NCBI GenBank assembly: GCA_020217265.1
Contig: JAIWOS010000087.1
Location: 1-10,000, forward strand
Direction: 5' to 3'
DNA from: Thiobacillus sp.
GTDB taxonomy: Bacteria; Pseudomonadota; Gammaproteobacteria; Burkholderiales; Thiobacillaceae
Length of the DNA: 10,000 nt
Positions 1 to 7,617 of this stretch are shown piece by piece. The notes under the pieces are model-generated. The model was given only the letters and a program-made list of their open reading frames with translations. It had not been told where the DNA came from and ran no database searches. Both the position numbers and the translations under genes were made by a program. The stretch's first letter is position 1; each line of letters starts with the position of its first letter.

Positions 1-1037
<1,037 letters not shown>

Positions 1038-1053
1038 GCGTATTGCTCGTGAA

Positions 1054-1293
1054 TTAATGGGTGGAACCGGATTGATTCTTGTCGATGACTTCGACCATGC
1101 CGGGGAAGCCGCCGACCTTGAGGATGTCGAGATTGGCCTTCTGGCTGGCCTTTTCGATTTCGATGCCGACCACGCGGCCGTCCGCCGACAGGTTGAGCAC
1201 GATGCCTTCGTGCGCTTCCCACGCGTGGTCGGGGTTTTCGGGGGTGATTTCAATGTACAAGGAATCCATGTCCTTGAAGTACGCGATGTTCAT
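1054..1293 (-). CDS. DUF2283 domain small protein in the arg operon
   Basis: This encodes a 79-residue acidic protein of unknown function. The pattern [12 protein letters not shown] (residues 5-16), then [22 protein letters not shown] (29-50, quoted in part: [18 protein letters not shown]), is what I associate with DUF2283: a short beta-rich fold in which an aspartate-rich first strand precedes a GIVLDxDxxGxVVGIEI block. It has no signal peptide, membrane span, cysteine pair or obvious catalytic site. The ATG at 1293 shares one base with the argF stop (TGATG), and a purine-rich GGAAAG sits just upstream, so translation is probably coupled to argF. The 29-residue tail after the core (residues 51-79) looks less conserved. 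Position between argF and argG suggests co-expression with arginine synthesis, but no biochemical role can be inferred. DUF2283 members elsewhere are often free-standing or near toxin-like genes. The gene call is firm; the family call is from pattern recognition. Confidence 0.85.
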   Translation of the reverse strand: MNIAYFKDMDSLYIEITPENPDHAWEAHEGIVLNLSADGRVVGIEIEKASQKANLDILKVGGFPGMVEVIDKNQSGSTH

Positions 1294-2209
1294 CAGCTTT
1301 CCACTTTCCCCAGCAACAGGTATTCCATCAAGGCCTTCTGCACGTGCAGACGGTTCTCCGCTTCGTCCCACACCACCGACTGCGGACCGTCGATGACCCC
1401 GGCCGTGACTTCCTCGCCGCGATGCGCCGGCAGGCAGTGCATGAACAGCGCGTCCGGTTTGGCGACCTTCATCATGTCCTCGTCCACGCGCCAGTCGGCA
1501 AACGCCGCCTTGCGCGCCTCGTTCTCGGCTTCGAAACCCATGCTCGTCCACACGTCGGTCGTCACCAGGTCGGCGTCGCGGCAGGCGTCCATCGGGTCGG
1601 CAAAACTCTCGAAATGATCGGTGCCATACAGGTTGGCGCGCTCTGGCTCGACCTCGTAGCCCGGCGGGGTGGACACGTGCACGTTGAAATCGAGCACCTC
1701 GGCCGCCTGCAGCCAGGTGTTGCACATGTTGTTCGAATCGCCGACCCAGGCCACGGTCTTGCCCCGGATCGAGCCGCGATGCTCGATGAAGGTGAAGATG
1801 TCGGCGAGGATCTGGCAGGGATGGTATTCGTTGGTGAGCCCGTTGATCACCGGCACCCGCGAATGCCGGGCAAAACGCTCGATGATGTCCTGCTCGAAGG
1901 TACGGATCATGACGATGTCGACCATGCGCGAGATGACTTCGCCGGCATCCTCCACCGGTTCGCCGCGCCCGAGCTGGGTGTCGCGCGTGTTGAGATAGAT
2001 CGCGCTGCCGCCCAGCTGGTGCATGCCGGCTTCGAACGAGAGACGTGTGCGCGTCGAGCTTTTCTCGAAGATCATCGCCAGCGTGCGGTCGACCAGCGGA
2101 TGGTAGGGCTGGTAGCGCTTGAAGCGCGACTTGATCAGCCGGGTGCGCTCGAAGAGGTATTCGAGCTCGTCGCGCGTCAGATCCTTGAACTGCAGGAAAT
2201 GCTTCGTCA

Positions 2210-2210
<1 letters not shown>
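1293..2210 (-). CDS. argF: ornithine carbamoyltransferase
   Basis: This cytoplasmic enzyme transfers the carbamoyl group from carbamoyl phosphate to ornithine, giving citrulline. The 305-residue length is normal for the family. Visible motifs are the carbamoyl-phosphate loop STRTR at residues 52-56, HPCQ at 130-133, GDSNNMCNTW at 157-166, the ornithine-binding DVWTSMG at 219-225 and HCLPAHRG at 258-265. The start is the ATG at 2210, whose first base is the last base of the argD TGA stop (TGATG). An in-frame GTG immediately before it (2213) is possible but would only add one residue and is less likely. The same one-base overlap occurs at the 3' end with the DUF2283 gene, pointing to translational coupling along the operon. 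STRTR together with the TSMG loop and HCLP favours ornithine over aspartate carbamoyltransferase. Confidence 0.98.
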
Positions 2211-3391
<1,181 letters not shown>

Positions 3392-3474
3392 GGCAGTCCT
3401 CTCAGGCTGTCCCCGCAAAGCGGCTTATGTTTGTTCGAACGGTATTAAGGCCAGTTGCACTGCAGGCAAAAGCA
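3392..3474 (-). promoter_or_regulatory. presumed promoter region of the argDF-DUF2283-argG operon
   Basis: A terminator for the upstream gene ends at about 3475 and argD starts at 3391, so a promoter for the arg operon should lie here. The best candidate I can see is weak: TTGCCT (minus strand of 3464-3469) and TAATAC (3442-3447) with a 16-base spacer. An 8-base palindrome GTTCGAAC lies at 3433-3440, just downstream of that -10 candidate, where a regulator could bind; I do not recognise it as an ArgR box. A clear Shine-Dalgarno AGAGGA sits next to the argD start. Confidence 0.35.
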
Positions 3475-3505
3475 AAATAGAAAACGGCGGCCGGGGCCGC
3501 CGTTT
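3475..3505 (-). terminator. intrinsic terminator of the PuuD-like gene
   Basis: On the minus strand a 10-bp perfect GC-rich stem, AAACGGCGGC (3482-3491) pairing with GCCGCCGTTT (3496-3505) around a 4-base loop, runs into a T-rich tail TTTTCTATTTT. It begins 18 bases after the stop codon at 3524. Orientation of the T tract shows it ends transcription coming from the right. Confidence 0.88.
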
Positions 3506-3523
3506 CATGTTGCAGCGCCTTGA

Positions 3524-4024
3524 TTATAGGCCGAAAAGCGCCCGGTGCGACCACCCGCCGGCCATGAAGAACAGCATCGGGATGGACAGCATGGTGTTGG
3601 TACGCGACGCCAGAAAAGCCACCCGGCGCGCCTTGTTTTTCTCCTCGTCGGACGCCGGCTTCAGGCCCAGGATTTTCTTCTGGTTCGGCCAGATCAGCAC
3701 CCACACGTTGAAGAGCATGATGGTGCCCAGCCAGGCACCGATGCCGATCGGGCCCATGCCGTTGCGCAGCAGGAAGGCGTCGACGAAATGCGGCCCCAGG
3801 AGCGCAGCGCCAGCCAGCCAGGTGACCACGGCCGCCCAGCGGAAAAACAGCAGCGCACGCGGTGCAACATGCTTGGTGATGCCAGCGGCGGTGCCGTCGG
3901 CCGCGGCATTCTTCAGCGCGGCCACCTGGACGAAGTTGAAGTAGTACAAGAGGCCGATCCACATCACGCCGGCCATGAAATGAATCCAGCGGGAAAGCGC
4001 GGCAGCCCAATCGATGTTTTCCAT
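3524..4024 (-). CDS. four-span membrane protein related to the PuuD (urate hydroxylase) N-terminal domain
   Basis: This encodes a 166-residue integral inner-membrane protein with four predicted spans at about residues 13-34, 58-80, 92-112 and 145-160. The segments WIHFMAGVMWIGLLYYFNF (13-31), NVWVLIWPNQKKILGL (106-121) and NTMLSIPMLFFM (143-154) resemble the membrane domain of PuuD-type urate hydroxylases (Urate_ox_N). Full PuuD is more than twice as long and ends in a cytochrome c domain, which is absent: there is no CxxCH. His15, His52, His79 and His160 are possible haem ligands, but this is inference. Urate oxidation should not be assumed; relatives of this size carry uninformative names. 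The ATG at 4024 is chosen because AGGAGG lies 5 bases upstream; an upstream in-frame start would overlap the preceding small gene. The Shine-Dalgarno overlaps that gene's TGA stop, so the two are probably coupled. A terminator follows. Confidence 0.85.
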   Translation of the reverse strand: MENIDWAAALSRWIHFMAGVMWIGLLYYFNFVQVAALKNAAADGTAAGITKHVAPRALLFFRWAAVVTWLAGAALLGPHFVDAFLLRNGMGPIGIGAWLGTIMLFNVWVLIWPNQKKILGLKPASDEEKNKARRVAFLASRTNTMLSIPMLFFMAGGWSHRALFGL

Positions 4025-4034
4025 GATCGCCTCC

Positions 4035-4130
4035 TCAAGCCAGAAAATTGCGGGCAAAGACATACAGCACTGCCGTCAGCACAACACCCGCGATGACGGT
4101 CCCCCACAGCGAATCCAGCGGATTTTTCAT
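4035..4130 (-). CDS. 31-residue single-span membrane peptide upstream of the PuuD-like gene
   Basis: A short reading frame starting MKNPLDSLWGTVIAG and ending FARNFLA encodes 31 residues. A short N-terminal stretch, MKNPLDSLWG, is followed by a hydrophobic segment of about 15-16 residues (11-26, TVIAGVVLTAVLYVF) and a basic ARNFLA tail, the shape of a small membrane subunit. GGAGG lies 7 bases before the ATG. Its TGA at 4035-4037 runs into the TGAGGAGG ribosome-binding site of the PuuD-like gene 10 bases downstream, so translation is likely coupled. I do not recognise a family. It could be an accessory subunit of the neighbouring membrane protein, or a leader peptide whose main purpose is coupling. 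Good initiation signal, membrane-like composition and tight spacing support it as real. Confidence 0.7.
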   Translation of the reverse strand: MKNPLDSLWGTVIAGVVLTAVLYVFARNFLA

Positions 4131-4180
4131 TTTCCATCCTCCATTTATTGTTGGGTCGTTTGGTCGGGCAAGCCCGCGCC

Positions 4181-4209
4181 AGTATCAACAAATTGTCCCG
4201 GCGGCGCAA
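4181..4209 (-). promoter_or_regulatory. candidate promoter for the small membrane gene and PuuD-like gene
   Basis: On the minus strand TTGCGC (4204-4209) and GATACT (4181-4186) are separated by 17 bases; the matches to sigma-70 consensus are 3 of 6 and 4 of 6. Transcription would begin near 4174, about 45 bases before the small gene. A short inverted repeat, CGGGC-AA-GCCCG (4165-4176), lies at the expected start point, and another, GCGGC-GCAA-GCCGC (4201-4214), overlaps the -35. Confidence 0.35.
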
Positions 4210-4231
4210 GCCGCGGCGCGGCGGACGCGCA

Positions 4232-4240
4232 TGCTAGAAT
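4232..4240 (+). promoter_or_regulatory. extended -10 promoter of the DUF3579 gene
   Basis: TGCTAGAAT at 4232-4240 is a good extended -10 element (TGn plus TAGAAT, 5 of 6 to consensus). The region 17 bases upstream is very GC-rich and has no recognisable -35, as expected for an extended -10 promoter. Transcription would begin near 4247, leaving a leader of only about 20 bases before the ATG at 4269. Confidence 0.55.
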
Positions 4241-4268
4241 TCGCCAACTTCTTATCGCCCGCCCCGCC

Positions 4269-4538
4269 ATGGACGACGCACCCTTCATCATCCGCGGCCT
4301 GACCACGAAAGGCAGCCGCTTCCGCCCGAGCGACTGGGCCGACCGGCTGGCCGGGGCGTTCGCGGTGATCGATCCCAACAACCGCACCAACTACTCGCCC
4401 TATGTGCAACCGGCAAAACTCGACGGCATTCCCTGCGTGGTGGTGGACAAAAAGCTGAAAACGACCGATCCCACGGCTTGGCGTTTCCTGCAGAATTTCG
4501 CGAAAAGCAACGACCTTCAGGTCGAAAACGCCGACTGA
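4269..4538 (+). CDS. DUF3579 family protein
   Basis: This encodes an 89-residue soluble protein of unknown function that I assign to DUF3579. The typical N-terminal pattern FIIRGLTTKGSRFRPSDWADRL is present at residues 6-27 (key part: GSRFRPSDWADRL, 15-27), followed by NYSPYVQP (41-48), GIPCVVVDKKL (53-63) and a C-terminal block TDPTAWRFLQNFAKSNDL. There are no membrane spans, signal peptide or metal-binding cysteine pairs. The ATG at 4269 is chosen because the family normally begins a few residues before the FIIRG motif and because a promoter-like element ends at 4240; an earlier in-frame start would lie upstream of that promoter. No Shine-Dalgarno is visible upstream. It is a single-gene unit: divergent from the PuuD-like pair and closed by a terminator. 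The name tells nothing about activity. Confidence 0.88.
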   Translation: MDDAPFIIRGLTTKGSRFRPSDWADRLAGAFAVIDPNNRTNYSPYVQPAKLDGIPCVVVDKKLKTTDPTAWRFLQNFAKSNDLQVENAD

Positions 4539-4552
4539 ACGCTGGCCGGCAA

Positions 4553-4590
4553 GCATAAAAAACGCCGCTCGAAAGCGGCGTTTTTTATGC
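4553..4590. terminator. bidirectional intrinsic terminator between the DUF3579 gene and rpsT
   Basis: A perfect 17-bp inverted repeat (4553-4569 with 4574-4590) has a four-base loop. The GC core ACGCCGCT / AGCGGCGT is flanked by A6 on one side and T6 on the other, so it works as a terminator in both directions. Read on the minus strand the loop is UUCG. It lies 15 bases beyond the DUF3579 stop and 15 bases beyond the rpsT stop. Confidence 0.95.
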
Positions 4591-4604
4591 GGTTCGAAAG
4601 CGAC

Positions 4605-4868
4605 TCAGGCCATGGCCTTGACAGCTTGCGACAGGCGACTCTTGTGGCGAGCAGCCTTGTTCTTGTGCACGATCTTCTTGTCGGCAATGCTGTCGATGGT
4701 GCTCATCGAGGACTGGAACACGGCCTGCGCGGCCGCCTTGTCGCCGGCTTCGATCGCCTTGCGCACCTTCTTGATCGCGGTGCGCAGCTCCGAACGCTGG
4801 CTCATGTTGTGATCGCGCTGCGCGCTGGCCTGACGGGCACGCTTGCGGGCCTGGGCGGTATTCGCCAT
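4605..4868 (-). CDS. rpsT: 30S ribosomal protein S20
   Basis: S20 binds 16S rRNA early in assembly of the small ribosomal subunit. The 87-residue, lysine/arginine-rich protein begins [14 protein letters not shown] and contains the conserved pattern [15 protein letters not shown] (45-59 approximately) and [16 protein letters not shown] near the C-terminus, with the usual length of 86-90 residues. The ATG at 4868 is chosen because AGGAG lies 8 bases upstream and [10 protein letters not shown] is the family N-terminus; a longer in-frame extension is only untranslated leader. It is monocistronic, with a strong promoter, a structured leader of about 120 bases and a shared terminator. In Escherichia coli S20 represses its own translation; the leader structures here would be compatible with that, but this is inference. 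Confidence 0.98.
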   Translation of the reverse strand: MANTAQARKRARQASAQRDHNMSQRSELRTAIKKVRKAIEAGDKAAAQAVFQSSMSTIDSIADKKIVHKNKAARHKSRLSQAVKAMA

Positions 4869-4990
4869 AAGTTCTGCTCCTGGCGCCCCGCGTAGTCCGC
4901 GCGGCGCGAAAAAATTAAATATGTGAGGCCCGTATCTGCAACGGGACAACCCGGATCTGGACGGAATTCACGAAACCCAGATCCACCAAA
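4869..4990 (-). promoter_or_regulatory. structured 5' leader of rpsT
   Basis: From the predicted start of transcription near 4991 the leader is about 120 bases, long for an 87-codon gene. Three inverted repeats are visible: an 8-bp stem GGATCTGG / CCAGATCC (4953-4960 with 4977-4984), a 5-bp stem CCCGT / ACGGG (4929-4933 with 4941-4945), and a GC-rich stem with 9 of 10 pairs (4883-4892 with 4898-4907) directly 5' of the AGGAG ribosome-binding site. An A/T-rich tract lies at 4909-4923. I do not recognise a named riboswitch or leader family. Confidence 0.5.
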
Positions 4991-4997
4991 GCCGGCG

Positions 4998-5027
4998 ATT
5001 GTAAGGGAAAACCCCTCGGGGAATCAA
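4998..5027 (-). promoter_or_regulatory. rpsT promoter
   Basis: On the minus strand TTGATT (5022-5027, 4 of 6 to the -35 consensus) and TACAAT (4998-5003, 5 of 6 to the -10 consensus) are separated by 18 bases containing a CCCCGAGGGG inverted repeat. This is the best sigma-70 match in the window, as expected for a ribosomal protein gene. Confidence 0.7.
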
Positions 5028-5045
5028 GCACGCACGCACGATGTG

Positions 5046-5074
5046 TTGCAGTCGCGGTGAGCGACCCGCACAAT
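5046..5074 (+). promoter_or_regulatory. candidate murJ promoter
   Basis: TTGCAG (5046-5051) and CACAAT (5069-5074) are 17 bases apart; matches are 3 of 6 and 4 of 6. The -10 candidate sits inside a small inverted repeat CCCGCA-CAA-TGCGGG (5065-5079). Transcription would start near 5081, only about 14 bases before the ATG at 5095. It is back to back with the rpsT promoter. Confidence 0.4.
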
Positions 5075-5094
5075 GCGGGCAAATCTCAATCACC

Positions 5095-6633
5095 ATGAAC
5101 CTGCTCAAAGCCCTCGCTGCAGTCAGCAGCATGACCCTGCTCTCCCGCATCCTGGGATTCGCGCGCGACACCATCATCGCCCGCGTGTTCGGCGCCGGTG
5201 CGTTCACCGACGCCTTTTTCGTAGCCTTCAAGATCCCCAACCTGCTGCGGCGACTGTTCGCGGAAGGCGCATTTTCCCAGGCCTTCGTGCCGATTCTGGC
5301 GGAGTACAAGAACCGCCGCGGCCACGACGCCACCAAACTGCTTGCAAGCCAGGTCGGCAGCGCATTGACGCTGGCGCTGGTCGCCGTGGCGCTCCTCGGC
5401 ATCGTGGCTGCGCCCTGGGTGGCCTACGTCAGCGCGCCGGGGTTTCACTCCGATCCGGACAAGTTCGCGCTCACCGTCACCCTGCTGCGCATTACCTTCC
5501 CTTACATCGTCTTCATCTCGCTGGTCGCGCTGGCGGCCGGCATCCTCAATACCTACAGCAAATTCTCGGTACCGGCATTCGCGCCGGTGCTGCTCAACGT
5601 TTCCATGATCGGCGCCACGCTCGGGCTCGCCCCGCATTTCGATCCGCCGGTGCTGGCACTCGGCTGGGGCGTGGCGCTGGGGGGCGTGCTGCAACTGGCG
5701 TGGATGCTGCCGCATCTGACCCGGATCGACATGCTGCCGCGCCCCACGCGGCATTTCGACGACCCCGGCGTGCGGCGCATCCTGAAGCTGATGGCGCCGG
5801 CGACGCTCGGAGTTTCGGTCGCCCAGATCAGCCTGCTCATCAACACCATCTTCGCGTCCTTTCTCGCCAGCGGCAGCGTGTCCTGGCTGTACTACGCCGA
5901 CCGCCTGATGGAATTCCCCACCGGCATGCTGGGGGTGGCGCTGGGCACCATCCTCCTGCCCAGCCTCGCCAAGCACTATGCCGACGACTCGCCCACGGAA
6001 TACTCGAAGCTGCTCGACTGGGGTCTGCGGCTCACGCTGCTGCTCGCGCTGCCTTCGGCCGTCGCGCTCGCGGTGCTGGCCGTGCCGCTCGTCGCGACGC
6101 TGTTCCACTACGGCGCCTTCACCGCGCACGACGTGACGATGACGCAGCAGGCACTCATCGCCTACAGCCTGGGCTTGCTGGGCCTGATTCTGGTGAAGGT
6201 TCTGGCACCGGGGTTCTACGCGCGGCAGAACATCCGCACGCCGGTCAAGATCGCCCTCCTCACGCTCTTCGCGACCCAGTTGATGAACCTCGCCTTCATC
6301 GGGCCGCTCGGCCACGCCGGCCTTGCGCTGGCGATCGGGCTGGGCGCCTGCCTCAACGCCGGGCTTTTGCTGCATCTGCTGAAAAAGCACGGGGTCTACC
6401 GGCCGCAGCCGGGCTGGATCGGTTATTTCCTGCGCGTGCTGGTGGCCGTGGGGCTGATGGCGGGAACGCTGGCGCTCGGCATGGGCGAGGCTCACTGGTG
6501 GCTCGCCGCGCACTTCACCGAGCGCGTGTTGCGTCTTGCCCTGCTGGTGGGCGCGGGCATCGCGGTCTACTTTGCCGCGCTCGGCGCAATGGGCTTTCGC
6601 CCGCGCCAGTTCGCGCGCCGCGGTGCCGAATAA
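5095..6633 (+). CDS. murJ: lipid II flippase MurJ
   Basis: MurJ (formerly MviN) is the inner-membrane flippase that moves undecaprenyl-linked peptidoglycan precursor (lipid II) to the periplasmic face. The 512-residue protein has the usual length and about 14 hydrophobic spans. Residues known to be essential in the Escherichia coli protein appear at the same numbers: Arg18 and Arg24 (SRILGFARD), Asp39 (FTDAFF), Arg52 and Glu57 ([15 protein letters not shown]) and Arg270 ([12 protein letters not shown]). That exact numbering supports the ATG at 5095 over an upstream in-frame ATG at 5041, which would add 18 non-conserved residues and precede the predicted promoter. There is no Shine-Dalgarno ahead of the ATG (only TCTCAATCACC). 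It is divergent from rpsT, and ribF starts 51 bases downstream. Confidence 0.98.
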   Translation: MNLLKALAAVSSMTLLSRILGFARDTIIARVFGAGAFTDAFFVAFKIPNLLRRLFAEGAFSQAFVPILAEYKNRRGHDATKLLASQVGSALTLALVAVALLGIVAAPWVAYVSAPGFHSDPDKFALTVTLLRITFPYIVFISLVALAAGILNTYSKFSVPAFAPVLLNVSMIGATLGLAPHFDPPVLALGWGVALGGVLQLAWMLPHLTRIDMLPRPTRHFDDPGVRRILKLMAPATLGVSVAQISLLINTIFASFLASGSVSWLYYADRLMEFPTGMLGVALGTILLPSLAKHYADDSPTEYSKLLDWGLRLTLLLALPSAVALAVLAVPLVATLFHYGAFTAHDVTMTQQALIAYSLGLLGLILVKVLAPGFYARQNIRTPVKIALLTLFATQLMNLAFIGPLGHAGLALAIGLGACLNAGLLLHLLKKHGVYRPQPGWIGYFLRVLVAVGLMAGTLALGMGEAHWWLAAHFTERVLRLALLVGAGIAVYFAALGAMGFRPRQFARRGAE

Positions 6634-6647
6634 GTCCCTGAATCGGC

Positions 6648-6653
6648 TAGAAT
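6648..6653 (+). promoter_or_regulatory. candidate -10 element ahead of ribF
   Basis: TAGAAT at 6648-6653, in the context GGCTAGAAT, lies in the 51-base gap between murJ and ribF and is the same seven-base CTAGAAT seen before the DUF3579 gene. No -35 is recognisable. If used, transcription would start near 6660 and leave about a 25-base leader, giving ribF and ileS a promoter separate from murJ. Confidence 0.35.
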
Positions 6654-6684
6654 CGGAGCTTTTCCGCGCCTGTTCCACAGCTTC

Positions 6685-7617
6685 ATGCGCATCACCCACG
6701 GTTTCGTTCCCACCGGCCAGCCCCACGCAGTCACCATAGGCAATTTCGATGGCCTGCACCTGGGCCACAAGGCCATGCTCGCGCGCTTGCTGGACGTGGC
6801 GCGCGCGCGCGGCCTGCCGAGCTGCGTGCTGAGTTTCGAGCCGCATCCGCGCGAATTTTTCGCACCCGAGCAGGCGCCGGCGCGGCTCTCGTCCCTGCGC
6901 GAAAAAGCCGAGTGCCTGCGCCGGCTCGGCATCGACCGTCTGCACGTGTTCCGCTTCGACCGCGCATTTTCCGCGCTCACCGCCGATGCTTTCGTCGAGC
7001 GCGTGCTGGGCGAAACCCTGCAGGCGCGCTACGTGCTCGTCGGAGACGATTTCCGCTTCGGCGCCAAACGCACGGGCGACCTTGCCCTGTTGCAATCGAT
7101 GGGCGCCACCTTGGGCTTCGACGCCGAATCCCTGCCCACGGTCGAAGTGGCAGGCGAGCGCTCGTCCTCGACCGCGGTGCGCGCGGCGCTTGCCGCGGGG
7201 GAGCTCGACCATGCGGCGCGTCTGCTGGGCCGGCCGTACAGCATTTCTGGCCGGGTGGTGCACGGCGACAAGCTGGGGCGCGACATCGGCTTTCCCACTG
7301 CGAACATTCAACTCAAGCACAACCGGCCGCCGCTGATGGGCATCTTCGCGGTGGAAGTCGCGGGTCTGAACGGCGCGCCGCTGCCCGGCGTGGCAAGCCT
7401 CGGCCGCCGCCCCACGGTAAAGAACCCCGACGCCGCGCCGGTGCTCGAAGTCCACCTGTTCGATTTCAATGCCGACCTCTACGGCCGCCGCGTGCGCGTG
7501 GATTTCCTGAAAAAGCTGCGCGACGAAGAAAAATACCCCGACCTCGACAGCCTCGTCGCGCAGATCCACCGCGACGTCGCCGCCGCCAAAACCTATCTGA
7601 CGCAGCGCCATGCCTGA
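6685..7617 (+). CDS. ribF: bifunctional riboflavin kinase / FAD synthetase
   Basis: RibF phosphorylates riboflavin to FMN and adenylylates FMN to FAD in the cytoplasm. The 310 residues carry both domains. The N-terminal nucleotidyltransferase domain (about 14-170) has [12 protein letters not shown] (17-28, with the HxGH adenylyltransferase motif at 25-28), FEPHPREFF (51-59), VGDDFRFG (119-126) and SSTAVR (161-166). The C-terminal kinase domain (about 183-305) has [15 protein letters not shown] (194-208), with the PTAN motif that binds Mg-ATP, and LEVHLFDF (254-261), whose Glu255 is the likely catalytic base. The ATG at 6685 fits the family N-terminus, although no Shine-Dalgarno is visible. 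The last 8 bases overlap the start of ileS, a linkage that also exists in Escherichia coli and many other Proteobacteria. Confidence 0.97.
   Translation: MRITHGFVPTGQPHAVTIGNFDGLHLGHKAMLARLLDVARARGLPSCVLSFEPHPREFFAPEQAPARLSSLREKAECLRRLGIDRLHVFRFDRAFSALTADAFVERVLGETLQARYVLVGDDFRFGAKRTGDLALLQSMGATLGFDAESLPTVEVAGERSSSTAVRAALAAGELDHAARLLGRPYSISGRVVHGDKLGRDIGFPTANIQLKHNRPPLMGIFAVEVAGLNGAPLPGVASLGRRPTVKNPDAAPVLEVHLFDFNADLYGRRVRVDFLKKLRDEEKYPDLDSLVAQIHRDVAAAKTYLTQRHA

Noticed and set aside
3524..4024. Calling this gene a working urate hydroxylase
   Set aside because: It is less than half the length of PuuD, lacks the cytochrome c domain, and has no purine-degradation neighbours.
4025..4063. Longer start for the PuuD-like gene (MSLPAIFWLEEAI extension)
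   Set aside because: AGGAGG sits directly before the internal ATG at 4024, and the extension overlaps the coding end of the 31-residue gene.
5028..5041. GCAC tandem repeat (about three units) upstream of murJ
   Set aside because: Too short and few units to call a variable repeat; likely chance in GC-rich DNA.
5065..5079. CCCGCA-CAA-TGCGGG hairpin as a terminator
   Set aside because: No T tract follows and it sits at the predicted murJ promoter, not after a gene.
5041..5094. Upstream ATG for murJ adding 18 residues
   Set aside because: The extra residues are not MurJ-like, would begin before the candidate promoter, and would shift the essential arginines away from their usual positions 18, 24, 52 and 270.
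5086..7611. 841-codon open frame on the minus strand opposite murJ and ribF
   Set aside because: It lies antisense to two genes with complete, well-conserved motifs. Its translation is dominated by R, H, Q, A, V, as expected from the complement of GC-rich codons, and shows no recognisable domain.
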